Source: Oscillatoria sp. CS-180
Lineage (GTDB): Bacteria; Cyanobacteriota; Cyanobacteriia; Phormidesmidales; Phormidesmidaceae
Length of the DNA: 64,000 nucleotides
NCBI RefSeq assembly: GCF_028330965.1
Contig: NZ_JAQMUB010000026.1
Span: forward strand, 1-64,000
Direction: 5' to 3'
Below, one piece after another: positions 8,343-17,339 of the stretch. The position numbers and the translations under genes were made by a program. The notes under the pieces were generated by a model. It saw nothing but the letters and a program-made list of their open reading frames with translations. It was not told the origin of the DNA and did not search any database. Each line of letters opens with the position of its first letter. Position 1 is the stretch's first letter.

Positions 8343-8923
8343 TCAGCTGAGAGATGCAGACATAAATCAAGCCTGCTTATCGCTTTACAGCCTAATGGCT
8401 TAACAAAAAGCATTCACTTTATGTAGAAAACAGACCTCTGAAGACTTATAGAAACGATTAAAAGAAGTCATTCCAATGACTTACTTCTACTCAAACAATA
8501 GAAAACCTCAAAAAACTTTCTTGGCGAATAAATATCCTTGAATTTATATGTCTACTTTTTGAGTAAAATTGCCTAATCGTGTCACTCAACTTTTATTCTT
8601 TTATGAGTAGTGAACTTTGGAGAAGACATTTTTGCCTTTTTGAAGCTTTTAGCTTCAATTGACTTTGAGACTGAATGGTTGAGTAGCAACAGAGTTGTGT
8701 TGCTCTGCCTATTTGCTCTCAATCAATCCGCTAATTGGTTGCCATAAAATTCTGATTAGTTTGGATTGACTCAAAGCTATGAATCGTTTGCCGCAGACAA
8801 TTTGCGGCAACACAGTGGCTAAACTACCCCGGTTGAACTGACTGTTTCAAGTGATCTTTGATCTCTCGAAGCAGAGTTTAACGCTGCCCAAAATCCATAA
8901 AAAATTTAGTGGAGGAGAATTCA
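8343..8923 (+). promoter_or_regulatory. Long structured leader and promoter region of cpcL
   Basis: A 581-bp gap. Two hairpins can be read: AAGTCATT/AATGACTT at 8465-8482, and TTGCCGCA ... TGCGGCAA (8-bp stem, 7-nt loop) at 8788-8810, about 115 nt upstream of the cpcL start. GGAGGAG at 8911-8917 is a strong ribosome-binding site, 6 bases from the GTG. The stretch is AT-rich and contains no convincing ORF. Confidence 0.55.
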
Positions 8924-9706
8924 GTGACTCTTCAACAATTAGCTTATGAACCTACTAGCCAAAAGCAACGAGTGCAGGGGTTCGAAGTTCCTGGAGATGA
9001 GCAACCCCGCGTTTTTACAAGCGACAATTTGTTAGACGATGGAGAAATTGAGGACCTAATCCTGGCTGCTTACCGACAAATCTTTAATGAACAACAATTA
9101 TTGTCGAGTAATCGCCTTGCTGTGCTGGAATCTCAGCTAAAAATGGGACAGATTACTGTAAGGTCCTTTGTGCGAGGGTTGTTGTTATCCCCTGTTTTTC
9201 GCGAAAGAAATTACGACGTTAACAACAACTATCGATTTGTCAGAATGTGTATTCAGCGAGTGCTAGGCCGAGAAGCCTACAGCGATCGCGAAGTGTTGTC
9301 CTGGTCAATCCTATTAGCGACCAAGGGGCTTAGTGGCTTTGTTGATGCCCTGCTTGAGAGTGAAGAGTACGTTCAGAACTTTGGTGAGAATGCCCTACCC
9401 TACCAACGGCGACGTATTTTGCCTCAGAGAGCCGAGGGCGATGTCACCTTCGCTCACATGCCCCGCTATTCAGAAGATCATTTGGCCCAGCTGAAAGCAT
9501 TAGGCTACGACTTCGAGCGAACCCACGTTCCGGGGAACTACCGTCTCAATTCTATTCCTGCGCCAACTCGTTGGCAGTGGCAGAAGCCTCCGTATCCTTC
9601 AATTGTTCGTCGGATAGGGGGTGGTGTTGCGATCGCGGGAGCCAGCGCCGCTGGCCTTTTGGTTGCAGGTGTGGTGCTGTCTTGGTTTGGCTGGGTACAC
9701 ATCTAG
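8924..9706 (+). CDS. cpcL: Membrane-anchored phycobilisome rod linker CpcL (CpcG2 type)
   Basis: A 260-residue protein with a Pfam PBS-linker domain (residues about 25-160: EIEDLILAAYRQIFNEQQLL, RLAVLESQLKMGQITVRSFVRGLL, VQNFGENALPYQRRR). Its C-terminus is a hydrophobic helix (VAIAGASAAGLLVAGVVLSWFGWV, about 235-258). That C-terminal membrane segment separates CpcL/CpcG2 from the core-attaching CpcG1. CpcL anchors core-less phycocyanin rods to thylakoids, feeding photosystem I and the NDH-PSI supercomplex. The GTG at 8924 is chosen because GGAGGAG lies just upstream. A strong terminator follows. Confidence 0.9.
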   Translation: MTLQQLAYEPTSQKQRVQGFEVPGDEQPRVFTSDNLLDDGEIEDLILAAYRQIFNEQQLLSSNRLAVLESQLKMGQITVRSFVRGLLLSPVFRERNYDVNNNYRFVRMCIQRVLGREAYSDREVLSWSILLATKGLSGFVDALLESEEYVQNFGENALPYQRRRILPQRAEGDVTFAHMPRYSEDHLAQLKALGYDFERTHVPGNYRLNSIPAPTRWQWQKPPYPSIVRRIGGGVAIAGASAAGLLVAGVVLSWFGWVHI

Positions 9707-9750
9707 CCTCAAAAGCCTCATACACAACCTAGATCTCATAAACATCAGTG

Positions 9751-9793
9751 CCGGAAGTAGCGCATGACTGTTGCGCTACTTCCGGTTTCTTTT
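9751..9793 (+). terminator. Rho-independent terminator of cpcL
   Basis: A perfect 14-bp GC-rich stem (CCGGAAGTAGCGCA with TGCGCTACTTCCGG, 7-nt loop) followed by TTTCTTTT. It begins 45 nt after the cpcL stop and separates it from the CpeT-like gene. Confidence 0.93.
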
Positions 9794-9840
9794 GCCTTTA
9801 GTTATAGAATCGTTGGGACAGTTTATAGAGACTAGTTTCG

Positions 9841-10473
9841 ATGGATCAGGCGATGCAGCTTAGGCAGTTAGGCCAGTGCCTGGCAGGAGTTTTTCAGAAT
9901 CGAGAGCAGGCTTTGGCTGAACCCGCTTGGTTTGTCCACATCAAGCTGTGGAGTCGTCCAGTTCCTCTTTTTGCAGATGATAGCCTGACGTTCTTTATTG
10001 AACAGGCGAGCGCGGCCTTTCCACAACCGCCCTATCGTCAACGAGTCTTACGGGTTAGGTGCATCAATGACGACTTGACTGCTGAATATTACGCTTTGAA
10101 TGATCCACAAGCCTTTCAAGGGGCAGCACAGGATTCAGCGTTGATCAAAACGCTATCGTCAGAGTGTTTGCAGTCTCTTTCAGGCAGTCGCTTAAAAGTC
10201 ACGATGCAACCGCAGGCAAGCGCTACCCGGTTTGAAGCACGACACTATGCCGGGGAAAAATGCAGCTTTACGGTGAATGGAGAGGAAAAGCTAGTGGCGT
10301 TGGCGTTTGACGCGATCGTCCCCGTCTCCAACGGACAGGATAGTGCGGCTTTTTGGATGTATGACAAGGGCATTGATCCAGAAACAGGTCAATCAACTTG
10401 GGGAGCAACCAATGGTCCTTTCAAGCTGATAAAGATAGAAGACCTATCAACTTTGCTACCGCCATCCTATTAG
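9841..10473 (+). CDS. CpeT/CpcT-family chromophore lyase
   Basis: A 210-residue protein matching the CpcT/CpeT family: an N-terminal helix (QLGQCLAGVFQNREQAL), then beta strands with FVHIKLWSRPVPLF, PPYRQRVLRV, and CSFTVNGEEKL, and a C-terminal MYDKGIDPETGQSTWGATNGPFKL. The family attaches phycobilins to beta-subunit Cys residues or acts as a chaperone-type homologue. It lies downstream of cpcL but behind a terminator, so it probably has its own promoter. Which bilin and which Cys it serves cannot be told. Confidence 0.85.
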   Translation: MDQAMQLRQLGQCLAGVFQNREQALAEPAWFVHIKLWSRPVPLFADDSLTFFIEQASAAFPQPPYRQRVLRVRCINDDLTAEYYALNDPQAFQGAAQDSALIKTLSSECLQSLSGSRLKVTMQPQASATRFEARHYAGEKCSFTVNGEEKLVALAFDAIVPVSNGQDSAAFWMYDKGIDPETGQSTWGATNGPFKLIKIEDLSTLLPPSY

Positions 10474-10657
10474 CTGGTTCAGCCCTGTCTTGAAAGGTAA
10501 GGATAGGTAACAGTCTGATTGCAAATTCTTTTAGTTGAAAGTCTCATCACTGTTGAAGTTCTTCTGCCAAACTGTTGATTATTGCCTGTTCTGACGATTG
10601 CGTGTCCTCAGTGCTGACATCTCATATGGATTTCTACGGGATAACTAGAGGACCGAC

Positions 10658-11017
10658 CTAGCTAGCTACTTGCTTTGGGCTGCTTTGAAGCGCTTCCTCC
10701 TCAGTCTCAAAGATTTCAAATACTGAATCCATCATCGTGACTTCAAAGACTAGCCTGGCCTCCGGATGAACATTACAGATTCGGAAACTCCCTTTAACTT
10801 TGCCAGCATCTCTCATGCCAGCAACCAATGACGTTAGCCCAGAACTGTCAATGAAGTTGACCTGGCTGAGGTTAACAACGATATGCGGGCTAAGACGCGA
10901 AATGCAGTCTTGAAGTTTCAATCGAAACTGCCAAGCAGTTGTAATATCCAAACGCCCTGATGGAGTAATTACAATAACCTGCCTTCCGTCTTCAGCATTA
11001 TGTGTTTTCTGATCCAT
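10658..11017 (-). CDS. STAS-domain anti-sigma factor antagonist
   Basis: A 119-residue single STAS domain like SpoIIAA/RsbV: VIVITPSGRLDITTAWQFR, then IVVNLSQVNFIDSSGLTSLV with the conserved phosphorylatable Ser in D57-S58-S59-G60. Such proteins bind a partner-switching anti-sigma kinase in the dephosphorylated state. No kinase or PP2C phosphatase gene adjoins it. Transcribed alone on the minus strand. Confidence 0.88.
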   Translation of the reverse strand: MDQKTHNAEDGRQVIVITPSGRLDITTAWQFRLKLQDCISRLSPHIVVNLSQVNFIDSSGLTSLVAGMRDAGKVKGSFRICNVHPEARLVFEVTMMDSVFEIFETEEEALQSSPKQVAS

Positions 11018-11468
11018 ACCTTTTATGGGATACCTCTACCTTAGAATTCACCACTGCTTAGCTAAGCTAACAGGCTGCCCGAGTAAACCCACACCATATC
11101 TTCGTTGGCTTCCACTTCCTAAGCTACCTGAAAGCCTGTGCAAACGAATACATCTATCTGCAAAACCTCTTTCAGCACAGCGACCGAAGCCGAAACAATG
11201 CCAACGACTTCTAAATCTTCCTCAATATTCGTAGAATGCCCCAGATATTCTCCAATGTCGCTAAGCCGACGCACATACTTCGGAACAAATATGAAAGTAC
11301 CCATAACCTGTCCGGTCATCTACATAGCCTAAGAGAAACTCTGAAACATTTCATATTTTCTTATTTTGCAGTCAATTTTAAAGCAAAAAAACGAGTCAAT
11401 TACCTAATCCTTACAGAGTTATAAGGTTAGTTTAGGGCTTAAGCAAGACTTCCCGATTACCCATCGAG
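11018..11468. other. Gene-poor stretch upstream of the STAS gene
   Basis: No recognised gene. A minus-strand ORF at 11119-11319 (66 aa, RRLSDIGEYLGHSTNIEEDLEVVGIV) looks less random than other ORFs here, but no family was recognised; it may be a small hypothetical gene or debris next to the IS remnant. Confidence 0.35.
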
Positions 11469-11972
11469 CTACCTCTTGGTGGAGGATGCAAAAGCGCTTT
11501 GGTTTCTAAGGGCAGAATCATTCTTTTTGAGAGTTCGCCTGACTGTCTCACGACTAATCTCAGTCACAATCCCCCGTTTCTTAAGCTCTGAAGTCAACAG
11601 GCGAATACTCCAGTCTGACTTACCTTCAGGCGGTTCTGAGCGATATAGAGCAAGCAGATGAGCCTCGATCGCACTATCGACTTTAGGAGGCACTGGAGGT
11701 GTTTCCCTGACCTTGCGTTCGAGCGCTGAGTCTTCTCCATGATGCAAAAATCGCTTGCGAATTCGTCCTACGGTGTTGACATGCAGACTAAGAGCCGCAG
11801 CGATTTCGCTATCTGTCCATTTTTTGGGGGCATGTTCGCCTTCGTCTGCCATTAATAAAATCTGTGCGTGGAGGATCTTCTTCGCTGGTGCATGACCATT
11901 ACGGGTGATGCTTTCTAGGCGATCGCGCTGATCTTGGCTCAAGATAATTTTCTCGCGTCTGCCTCTGCCCAT
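11469..11972 (-). pseudogene. IS630-family transposase, truncated N-terminal fragment
   Basis: A 167-residue ORF with the IS630-type helix-turn-helix region: MGRGRREKIILSQDQRDRLE, KILHAQILLMADEG, then WTDSEIAAALSLHVNTVGRIRKRF, RKVRETPPVPPKVDSAIEAHLLAL, and SDWSIRLLTSELKKRGIVTEISRETVRRTLKKN. A full transposase would continue for about 180 residues with the DDE catalytic domain. That is missing: the frame ends in unrelated SALRNQSAFASSTKR and no DDE coding is visible downstream in any frame. No clear terminal inverted repeats were found. A relic. Confidence 0.85.
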
Positions 11973-12068
11973 ATCATCGACCCATTGAATCAGTGTCTCT
12001 ATTCTATCATTTTAACTAAGTCGAGCCGCCGCGCTTCGTTTAGAGCCCTAGAATTCTGTAGCGCTATT

Positions 12069-12171
12069 TATAGCAGCATGCATTTGAATCAAGCACACCC
12101 CACTCCCTAATCCCTAATCCCTAATCCCTGAAGACCCTGAGATGTACTTGACCAAGCTGCATGGGGCTATA
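12069..12171 (-). repeat. Dispersed foldback repeat family D, copy 1
   Basis: A 103-bp element homologous, on the opposite strand, to 33006-33107. Read on the minus strand it begins TATAGCCCCATGCAGC and ends GCATGCTGCTATA, so its ends are inverted repeats. The middle contains TGGTCAAGTA and GTGTGCTTGA(T/C)TCAAA in both copies. This copy also has a tandem expansion of the heptamer CCCTAAT at 12105-12129. Confidence 0.75.
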
Positions 12172-12219
12172 GATCGTTTAGAGTCCAGTGCGCCGTGTCC
12201 AATACGCCGTATTGACACC

Positions 12220-12322
12220 TATAGCCGTCGCCAGTTCCGCTAGCGCAAGACGGCGAGCCAGTTGGCTATACGCTGAGCACCTAAGTATTGTTAGGTGCAC
12301 CAGCCCAGAGGCTAAGCTACGC
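12220..12322 (+). repeat. Dispersed foldback repeat family B, copy 2
   Basis: Starts TATAGCCGTCGCCAGTTCCG, with internal AAGACGGCGAGCC, GGCTATA, and the hairpin GCACCTAA ... TTAGGTGC. It lies about 170 bp upstream of chlP. GCCGTC/GACGGC and TATAGCC/GGCTATA offer alternative stems. Confidence 0.78.
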
Positions 12323-12492
12323 CTTTTAAAGCATTGATGCCGTCAAGGTTTATGCATAAAGGAAGTAGCAATTTTAGTATCCAATTGTTAACGACTGTTG
12401 CATTCCAGTTACAACCCGAATTCTCCGCAAAAAGTCACCAAAACCCCGTGATACGATGCGTTTCGTAGATTTAACAAATCTGGAGAATTCTC

Positions 12493-13728
12493 TTGACACT
12501 GCGAGTTGCCGTTGTCGGAGGTGGGCCAGCTGGCTCCTCTGCTGCTGAAACCTTAGCCAAAGCTGGAATTGAGACTTATCTACTTGAGCGCAAGTTAGAT
12601 AATGCTAAGCCTTGCGGTGGGGCAATTCCCCTCTGCATGGTTGATGAATTTGACCTGCCACCCGAAATCATCGATCGCCGAGTCCGAAAGATGAAAATGA
12701 TCTCTCCCTCCAACATTGAGGTCAACATCGGGGGCACACTCAAGGATGACGAATATATTGGCATGTGCCGTCGGGAAGTTTTAGATGGCTTCTTGCGCGA
12801 TCGTGCTCACAAATCAGGCGCTCATTTAATCAATGGCACCATGCATAAGCTGGAGTTGCCGCAGTCCAGCAATGAACCCTACACACTTCATTACACAGAG
12901 CATCGACCTGAGGGGTTGGTCGGTGAAAGCAAAACCTTGCAGGTTGATTTAGTCATTGGCGCAGATGGTGCTAATTCCCGTGTGGCTAAGGCAATTGACG
13001 CTGGGGATTACAACTATGCGATCGCCTTCCAAGAGCGCATTCGCATCCCCGATGACAAGATGGCTTACTACGAAGAGTTGGCCGAAATGTACGTCGGGAA
13101 TGACGTTTCTCCAGATTTCTACGCTTGGGTTTTCCCGAAATATGACCACGTCGCTGTCGGAACCGGAACGATGCGGGTCAATCAGGCCAAGATTAAGTCT
13201 CTACAGGCAGGCATCCGCAAGCGGGCCGCTAAGCGCATTGAAGGCGGCGAAATCATCAAAGTCGAAGCGCACCCTATTCCTGAGCATCCTCGCCCTCGAC
13301 GGGTTGTTGGTCGTGTCGCCTTGGTAGGCGACGCTGCTGGCACAGTAACCAAGTCTTCCGGTGAAGGCATCTACTTTGCGGCTAAATCAGGTCGGTTGTG
13401 TGCTGAAACTGTGGTCGAATTCTCCAAAGCAGGCCAGCGCATTCCGTCTGAGGCAGATTTGAAGGTCTACCTCAAGCGTTGGGATAAGCAGTACGGCACG
13501 ACATACCTAGTGCTGGATCTGCTACAGCGCGTGTTCTATCGCACAGACGCAACCCGTGAAGCTTTTGTCGAAATGTGTGCCGATATGGACGTCCAGAAGC
13601 TCACCTTCGACAGCTATCTGTATAAGACTGTTGTGCCTGCCAACCCTGTGACTCAGCTGAAGATCACAGCGAAAACGGTGGGTAGCCTTTTGCGGGGCAG
13701 TGCGCTTTCGCCAACCCGAACCTGGTAA
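12493..13728 (+). CDS. chlP: Geranylgeranyl diphosphate/chlorophyllide-a reductase ChlP
   Basis: A 411-residue FAD-dependent reductase of the ChlP/BchP family, starting at TTG with GGAG at 12482-12485. It has the N-terminal Rossmann motif VVGGGPAGSSAAETLAKAG, the CGGAIPLCMV substrate-site block, DLVIGADGANSRVAKAI, and RVALVGDAAGTVTKSSGEGI near residue 280. ChlP reduces the geranylgeranyl side chain to phytyl for chlorophyll a and tocopherol/phylloquinone. Length is that of full-size homologues. It is monocistronic and followed by a terminator. Confidence 0.95.
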   Translation: MTLRVAVVGGGPAGSSAAETLAKAGIETYLLERKLDNAKPCGGAIPLCMVDEFDLPPEIIDRRVRKMKMISPSNIEVNIGGTLKDDEYIGMCRREVLDGFLRDRAHKSGAHLINGTMHKLELPQSSNEPYTLHYTEHRPEGLVGESKTLQVDLVIGADGANSRVAKAIDAGDYNYAIAFQERIRIPDDKMAYYEELAEMYVGNDVSPDFYAWVFPKYDHVAVGTGTMRVNQAKIKSLQAGIRKRAAKRIEGGEIIKVEAHPIPEHPRPRRVVGRVALVGDAAGTVTKSSGEGIYFAAKSGRLCAETVVEFSKAGQRIPSEADLKVYLKRWDKQYGTTYLVLDLLQRVFYRTDATREAFVEMCADMDVQKLTFDSYLYKTVVPANPVTQLKITAKTVGSLLRGSALSPTRTW

Positions 13729-13760
13729 GTTTCTGAACAGCCAAATGATACTCCGAGGAG

Positions 13761-13792
13761 CCGTGGCGTTAGCGATAACGTCGCGGTTTTTT
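13761..13792 (+). terminator. Rho-independent terminator of chlP
   Basis: Stem CCGTGGCGTTA with TAACGTCGCGG (two G-T wobbles, 4-nt loop GCGA) followed directly by TTTTTT, 32 nt after the chlP stop. Confidence 0.9.
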
Positions 13793-13806
13793 CTGTTGGC
13801 AGACCA

Positions 13807-13961
13807 TTAGTACCGCTACGCAGAATTCAAACTGCAAAGTACTCCACTCTCCGAGAACGCCAAAGGCGAACCAGAAGAGCAAAGTTCTACAGAATTCAAA
13901 ACTAAGGGATAATCTTTCCCGGTGTTTTGAATGGTGAGTCTATTTCTGCCTTAGCCGTCTA
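13807..13961 (+). repeat. Dispersed repeat family C, copy 1
   Basis: About 155 bp starting TTAGTACCGCTACGCAGAAT, with AGAAGAGCAAAG, TTCTACAGAATTCAAAACTA, CTTTCCCGGTGTTTTGAATG, and CTATTTCTGCC near the end. Homologous to 31857-31976 (plus) and 56115-56222 (minus). The rest of the chlP to PhnD-like gap holds nothing else recognisable. Confidence 0.75.
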
Positions 13962-14086
13962 CTTTTGGTCTTATCAGGGAGGGCAACGTTTTCAAAATTT
14001 TTTTAGCCGTGTTGACTTATCCTCAAATCAAGACCCTTTGAAGATAAGGGGCTTTAGCTAACTGTTCATTGTTGACGGGACTCCCC

Positions 14087-14968
14087 ATGCAGCGATTGCG
14101 CCGATTATTTGCTCTTTTGTGTTTGGGGTTTTGCCTCGTTTTGCTGCTCCATATCGGCGGCTGCGATCGCGTCTCAACCCCTTCAGCGAATTACACTCGC
14201 TTGACCGTTGGGCTTGTAGTCTACGATGCCTCTATTGAGCCATACAACCCATTTCGTCAGTATCTTGAAGAAGCCCTAAAAGCGACTGTCGAACTAGAAC
14301 CCGTCTTTAACGAAATTCGAGCCGTCGAGCAAATTCAGGCTCAAGCCTGGGAGATTGTTTTGGCACCTGCTGGACTAGCAGCGATCGCCATTGCTGAAGC
14401 TCAATATGTTCCCCTCTTCCCACTACAGGGAACCCCCAATCAGCGCTCTGTCCTCGTGGTTAAAGAAGACAGTCCCTTGGAAGATCTAAATGATTTGACC
14501 GATACTGTAATTGCGCTAGGAGAGCCGGGGTCCGCAACAGGTTATTACCTGCCCTTGTACGACCTATACGGCCTGACGTTAGCAGAGGTTCGATTTGCGC
14601 CTACCCCTAAAACCGTTTTGGAGTGGCTAGAAAACAATGAAATCGCGGCTGGAGCTTTGTCTGAACAAGATTTTCAGCGTCATCGTAACAGCTTCAGCAG
14701 CACCCGGTTTCGAGTCCTACATCAAAGCCGGATAACGACTGGTGGAGCTGTTTTGATTAGCCCTAAAGTTGAGCGCAACCAGCAGCGGTTAATTGAAGAA
14801 GCGATGAAAGCCGCCCCAGCCAGTATCATGTCGGATGCAGGCTACATTGCTAATTCACCTGTTCCAAAATTTGATCAGCTGATTCAACTGGTGCAAAAGG
14901 TCCAGCCTTTAGAAGAGAGAGTCAAAGAACAGCCCGCTATTCTGATCCTTGAGAAAAGTGACGAATAG
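14087..14968 (+). CDS. PhnD-like ABC-transporter substrate-binding lipoprotein
   Basis: A protein of about 293 residues. A signal peptide (RLRRLFALLCLGFCLVLLL) ends in HIGGC, a plausible lipobox. The mature part fits the phosphate/phosphonate (PhnD) binding-protein family: LTVGLVVYDASIEPYNPFRQYLEEAL, WEIVLAPAGLAAIAIAE, a GEPGSATGYYLP block and NEIAAGALSEQDF. In many bacteria PhnD-like lipoproteins are solitary and regulate kinases or cyclases; here no permease or ATPase adjoins, and a cyclase/kinase gene follows 240 bp downstream (linkage is inference). An alternative TTG start lies six codons upstream. Confidence 0.75.
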   Translation: MQRLRRLFALLCLGFCLVLLLHIGGCDRVSTPSANYTRLTVGLVVYDASIEPYNPFRQYLEEALKATVELEPVFNEIRAVEQIQAQAWEIVLAPAGLAAIAIAEAQYVPLFPLQGTPNQRSVLVVKEDSPLEDLNDLTDTVIALGEPGSATGYYLPLYDLYGLTLAEVRFAPTPKTVLEWLENNEIAAGALSEQDFQRHRNSFSSTRFRVLHQSRITTGGAVLISPKVERNQQRLIEEAMKAAPASIMSDAGYIANSPVPKFDQLIQLVQKVQPLEERVKEQPAILILEKSDE

Positions 14969-14969
14969 T

Positions 14970-15074
14970 GTAGCCGTCGCCAACTCAGTTATGACAAGAT
15001 GGTGAGTCATCCGACTGTGCGCTCAGCACCTGGATGCTATTGAGTGCATACGCCTAGATGGCTAAAGCTATATT
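14970..15074 (+). repeat. Dispersed foldback repeat family B, copy 3
   Basis: Starts one base after the PhnD-like stop. Contains TAGCCGTCGCCAACTC, GATGGTGAGTCATC, GCTCAGCACC, GAGTGCATACGCC, and ends TAGATGGCTAAAGCTATATT. It could serve as a transcript-end structure for the upstream gene. Confidence 0.72.
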
Positions 15075-15239
15075 TCTGATCCTTTTTTATAAACTCGTCG
15101 ACTAATCGTGAGGCTGCTTAGACTGGAAAAAGATAGTCAATGCATCCTACAGTATTGATAGAGGGCAGAATCAGGGACGAAGCGTTTATCCAGTCCTCAC
15201 CATCCCTATTTGCTAAAGCTTGTTCTGGCTTCTCCCGCC

Positions 15240-17339
15240 ATGAATCACGACATCTCTGACAATTCTCAAGGTCAAAGAATGCTTGCAGCGATCGTTTTGA
15301 CGGACGCAGTAGGCTTCAGTGCTCGTATGGCGCTTGACGAAGAACACACCTTAAGCCTGATCCAACAGGACCTGCGCCTGATCGAAAAGCTGTGCCAGCA
15401 GTTCGAAGGCCGAGTCGTTAAGTCAACTGGCGATGGTCTGTTGCTCTGTTTTGTAAGCGCGGTTCAAGCTGTCAGCTGTAGTTTGGAAGTACAGCGGCAG
15501 TTGGCTCGTTCTCACGGCGATCACGATCCTCGCAAAACGTTGCGACATCGCATTGGCGTCCATTTGGGAGATGTTTTTTTCAGAAACTCCGACGTCATGG
15601 GCAACGGTGTCAATATTGCAGCTCGTTTGCAAACAGAAGCTCGTCCAGGCGGGATCTGCATTTCACAACTGGTATATGACGTTGTTAAAGCAAGACTCAC
15701 GCTCAATGCGACCTTTGCAGGACCATTAAAGCTGAAGAACATTCATGACCCTCAACCTGCTTACCATATCGATCCTGACCTTCCCCCTCCGCCAAAACCT
15801 GTTGATGTTCCCGACGGAAAACCGGAAGACAATTCTCCACGGCTAGGGGGTTCGCGAGAAAAATTGCCCCCTAGCAGCAAAATAGGAGGTCGCTATGTCG
15901 TGCAGCGAGTCTTAGGGCAAGGTGGATTTGGCCGTTCGTATTTGGTAGAGGATTCCCAGCGGTTCGGTGAGAAGTGTGTTCTAAAAGAGTTTTTTCCTAC
16001 GAATACATCTAAGCGATCGCTGCAAAAAGCCCTCGACCTATTCAAGCGAGAAGCTAAAACGCTTTATCAAATCAATCACCCACAAGTCCCCAAATTTCTA
16101 GCAGGATTTACCCAAGAACAGCGTCTGTTCATCGTGCAAGAGTTCATTGACGGGGTGACCTATTCACAGCTTCTGAAAGAGCGTAAGCGTAACGGTCAGA
16201 CATTTACTGAATTAGAGGTGAAGCGCTGGCTCGTGCACATGCTTCAAGTCCTGGAATATCTTCATGATTTCAGTATTGTGCATCGTGATATTTCGCCTGA
16301 CAACGTGATGTATTCCCACGATCGCGAGTTGCCTATCCTAATCGACTTTGGCCTTGTCAATGATGCGATGAGTGATGTGTTGTCCAGCGAAGAGGACGTA
16401 GACGACATGCCTGAATCAGGAACCATGGTGGGTAAGTTTGGATATTCTCCACCAGAACAAATTCAACTTGGCAAGTGTTTTCCCTGTAGCGACCTCTACG
16501 CCTTGGGCATCACCGCTATCGTGTTAATTACAGGGCGTTATCCCCGTGACCTGCTAGATCGCGATTCTTTAGAGTGGCAATGGCAGAAATACGTCTTCAT
16601 CAGCCATGCCTTCAAGTCTGTGCTGATCAAGCTCACCCGGCGCCAACCCAGAGAACGATATCAAACCGCTAAAGAGGTTTTAGAAGCTATCTTTCCGCTG
16701 CTTGAGAGTGATGACATTAGTTCTCCCTTACCACACTCCTACCTAACAGCGACACAGATTGATCTGTCGCCGGATCCGAATGCAGCCCCTGTCTTCAGTT
16801 CGCCTGTTCAAACTGGGGAGGCAACAACACTACAGGACGAAGCGTTTCTGTCTCAGTGTCGGCAAGAGTTAACACGCTGTATTGGGCCGATGGCAAGTTT
16901 GGTGATGGAAGATGTGCTAGATCAACATCCCAACGCTAGCCCCGAAGAATTGGTAAGAATTTTGGCATCGCAGCTATCTGATGGCAAGCAGGCCGAACAG
17001 TTTGTTAGCAGCATTCACTTGCCTCCCGCGATGTCTACGGCTCAAGAGACTCGTCCGCAGTCATCTGAAGAGGTTAGCAAAGTCGGTTCAACCAACGCCC
17101 AACCCAGCTTTGGCACTTCCAACTGGTCTCAGGAGGAGCCAAAGGTGACCGTCAGTCCCGAATTTGTGGCCCGTTGCCGCAAAGTTTTAACTCAATGCAT
17201 TGGCCCAATGGCCGATCTCCTGATTGAAGAAGTATTGGCCGATCATCCTAATTTAGGACCGCAAGCGCTAGTCCGGCAGCTGGCTGCTGAAATTCCTGAT
17301 GCCCATACAGCTCAGGAATTTCAACAACGACTACTGTGA
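15240..17339 (+). CDS. Adenylate cyclase / Ser-Thr protein kinase fusion with C-terminal repeats
   Basis: About 699 residues from the ATG at 15240 (an upstream in-frame start at 15210 would give 709; numbering below uses 709). Residues 24-190 are a class III cyclase: metal Asp32 (LTDAVGF) and Asp75 (TGDG), adenine-specifying Lys71 and Asp128, transition-state Asn135 and Arg139 (VNIAAR). All are present, so cAMP synthesis is expected. A Pro-rich linker leads to a kinase domain (about 228-490): GQGGFG, ATP-Lys in VLKEF, HRDISPDN (Ser replaces the usual Lys), DFG, and SPPEQ. Two copies of a ~50-residue repeat (CRxxLTxCIGPMAxLxxEx) follow. It overlaps the convergent sensor gene by 9 bp. Confidence 0.88.
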   Translation: MNHDISDNSQGQRMLAAIVLTDAVGFSARMALDEEHTLSLIQQDLRLIEKLCQQFEGRVVKSTGDGLLLCFVSAVQAVSCSLEVQRQLARSHGDHDPRKTLRHRIGVHLGDVFFRNSDVMGNGVNIAARLQTEARPGGICISQLVYDVVKARLTLNATFAGPLKLKNIHDPQPAYHIDPDLPPPPKPVDVPDGKPEDNSPRLGGSREKLPPSSKIGGRYVVQRVLGQGGFGRSYLVEDSQRFGEKCVLKEFFPTNTSKRSLQKALDLFKREAKTLYQINHPQVPKFLAGFTQEQRLFIVQEFIDGVTYSQLLKERKRNGQTFTELEVKRWLVHMLQVLEYLHDFSIVHRDISPDNVMYSHDRELPILIDFGLVNDAMSDVLSSEEDVDDMPESGTMVGKFGYSPPEQIQLGKCFPCSDLYALGITAIVLITGRYPRDLLDRDSLEWQWQKYVFISHAFKSVLIKLTRRQPRERYQTAKEVLEAIFPLLESDDISSPLPHSYLTATQIDLSPDPNAAPVFSSPVQTGEATTLQDEAFLSQCRQELTRCIGPMASLVMEDVLDQHPNASPEELVRILASQLSDGKQAEQFVSSIHLPPAMSTAQETRPQSSEEVSKVGSTNAQPSFGTSNWSQEEPKVTVSPEFVARCRKVLTQCIGPMADLLIEEVLADHPNLGPQALVRQLAAEIPDAHTAQEFQQRLL

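Noticed and set aside
12105-12129. CCCTAAT tandem heptamers as a telomere-like or CRISPR-like array
   Set aside because: Only three to four units, no spacers, and it lies inside a dispersed repeat copy.
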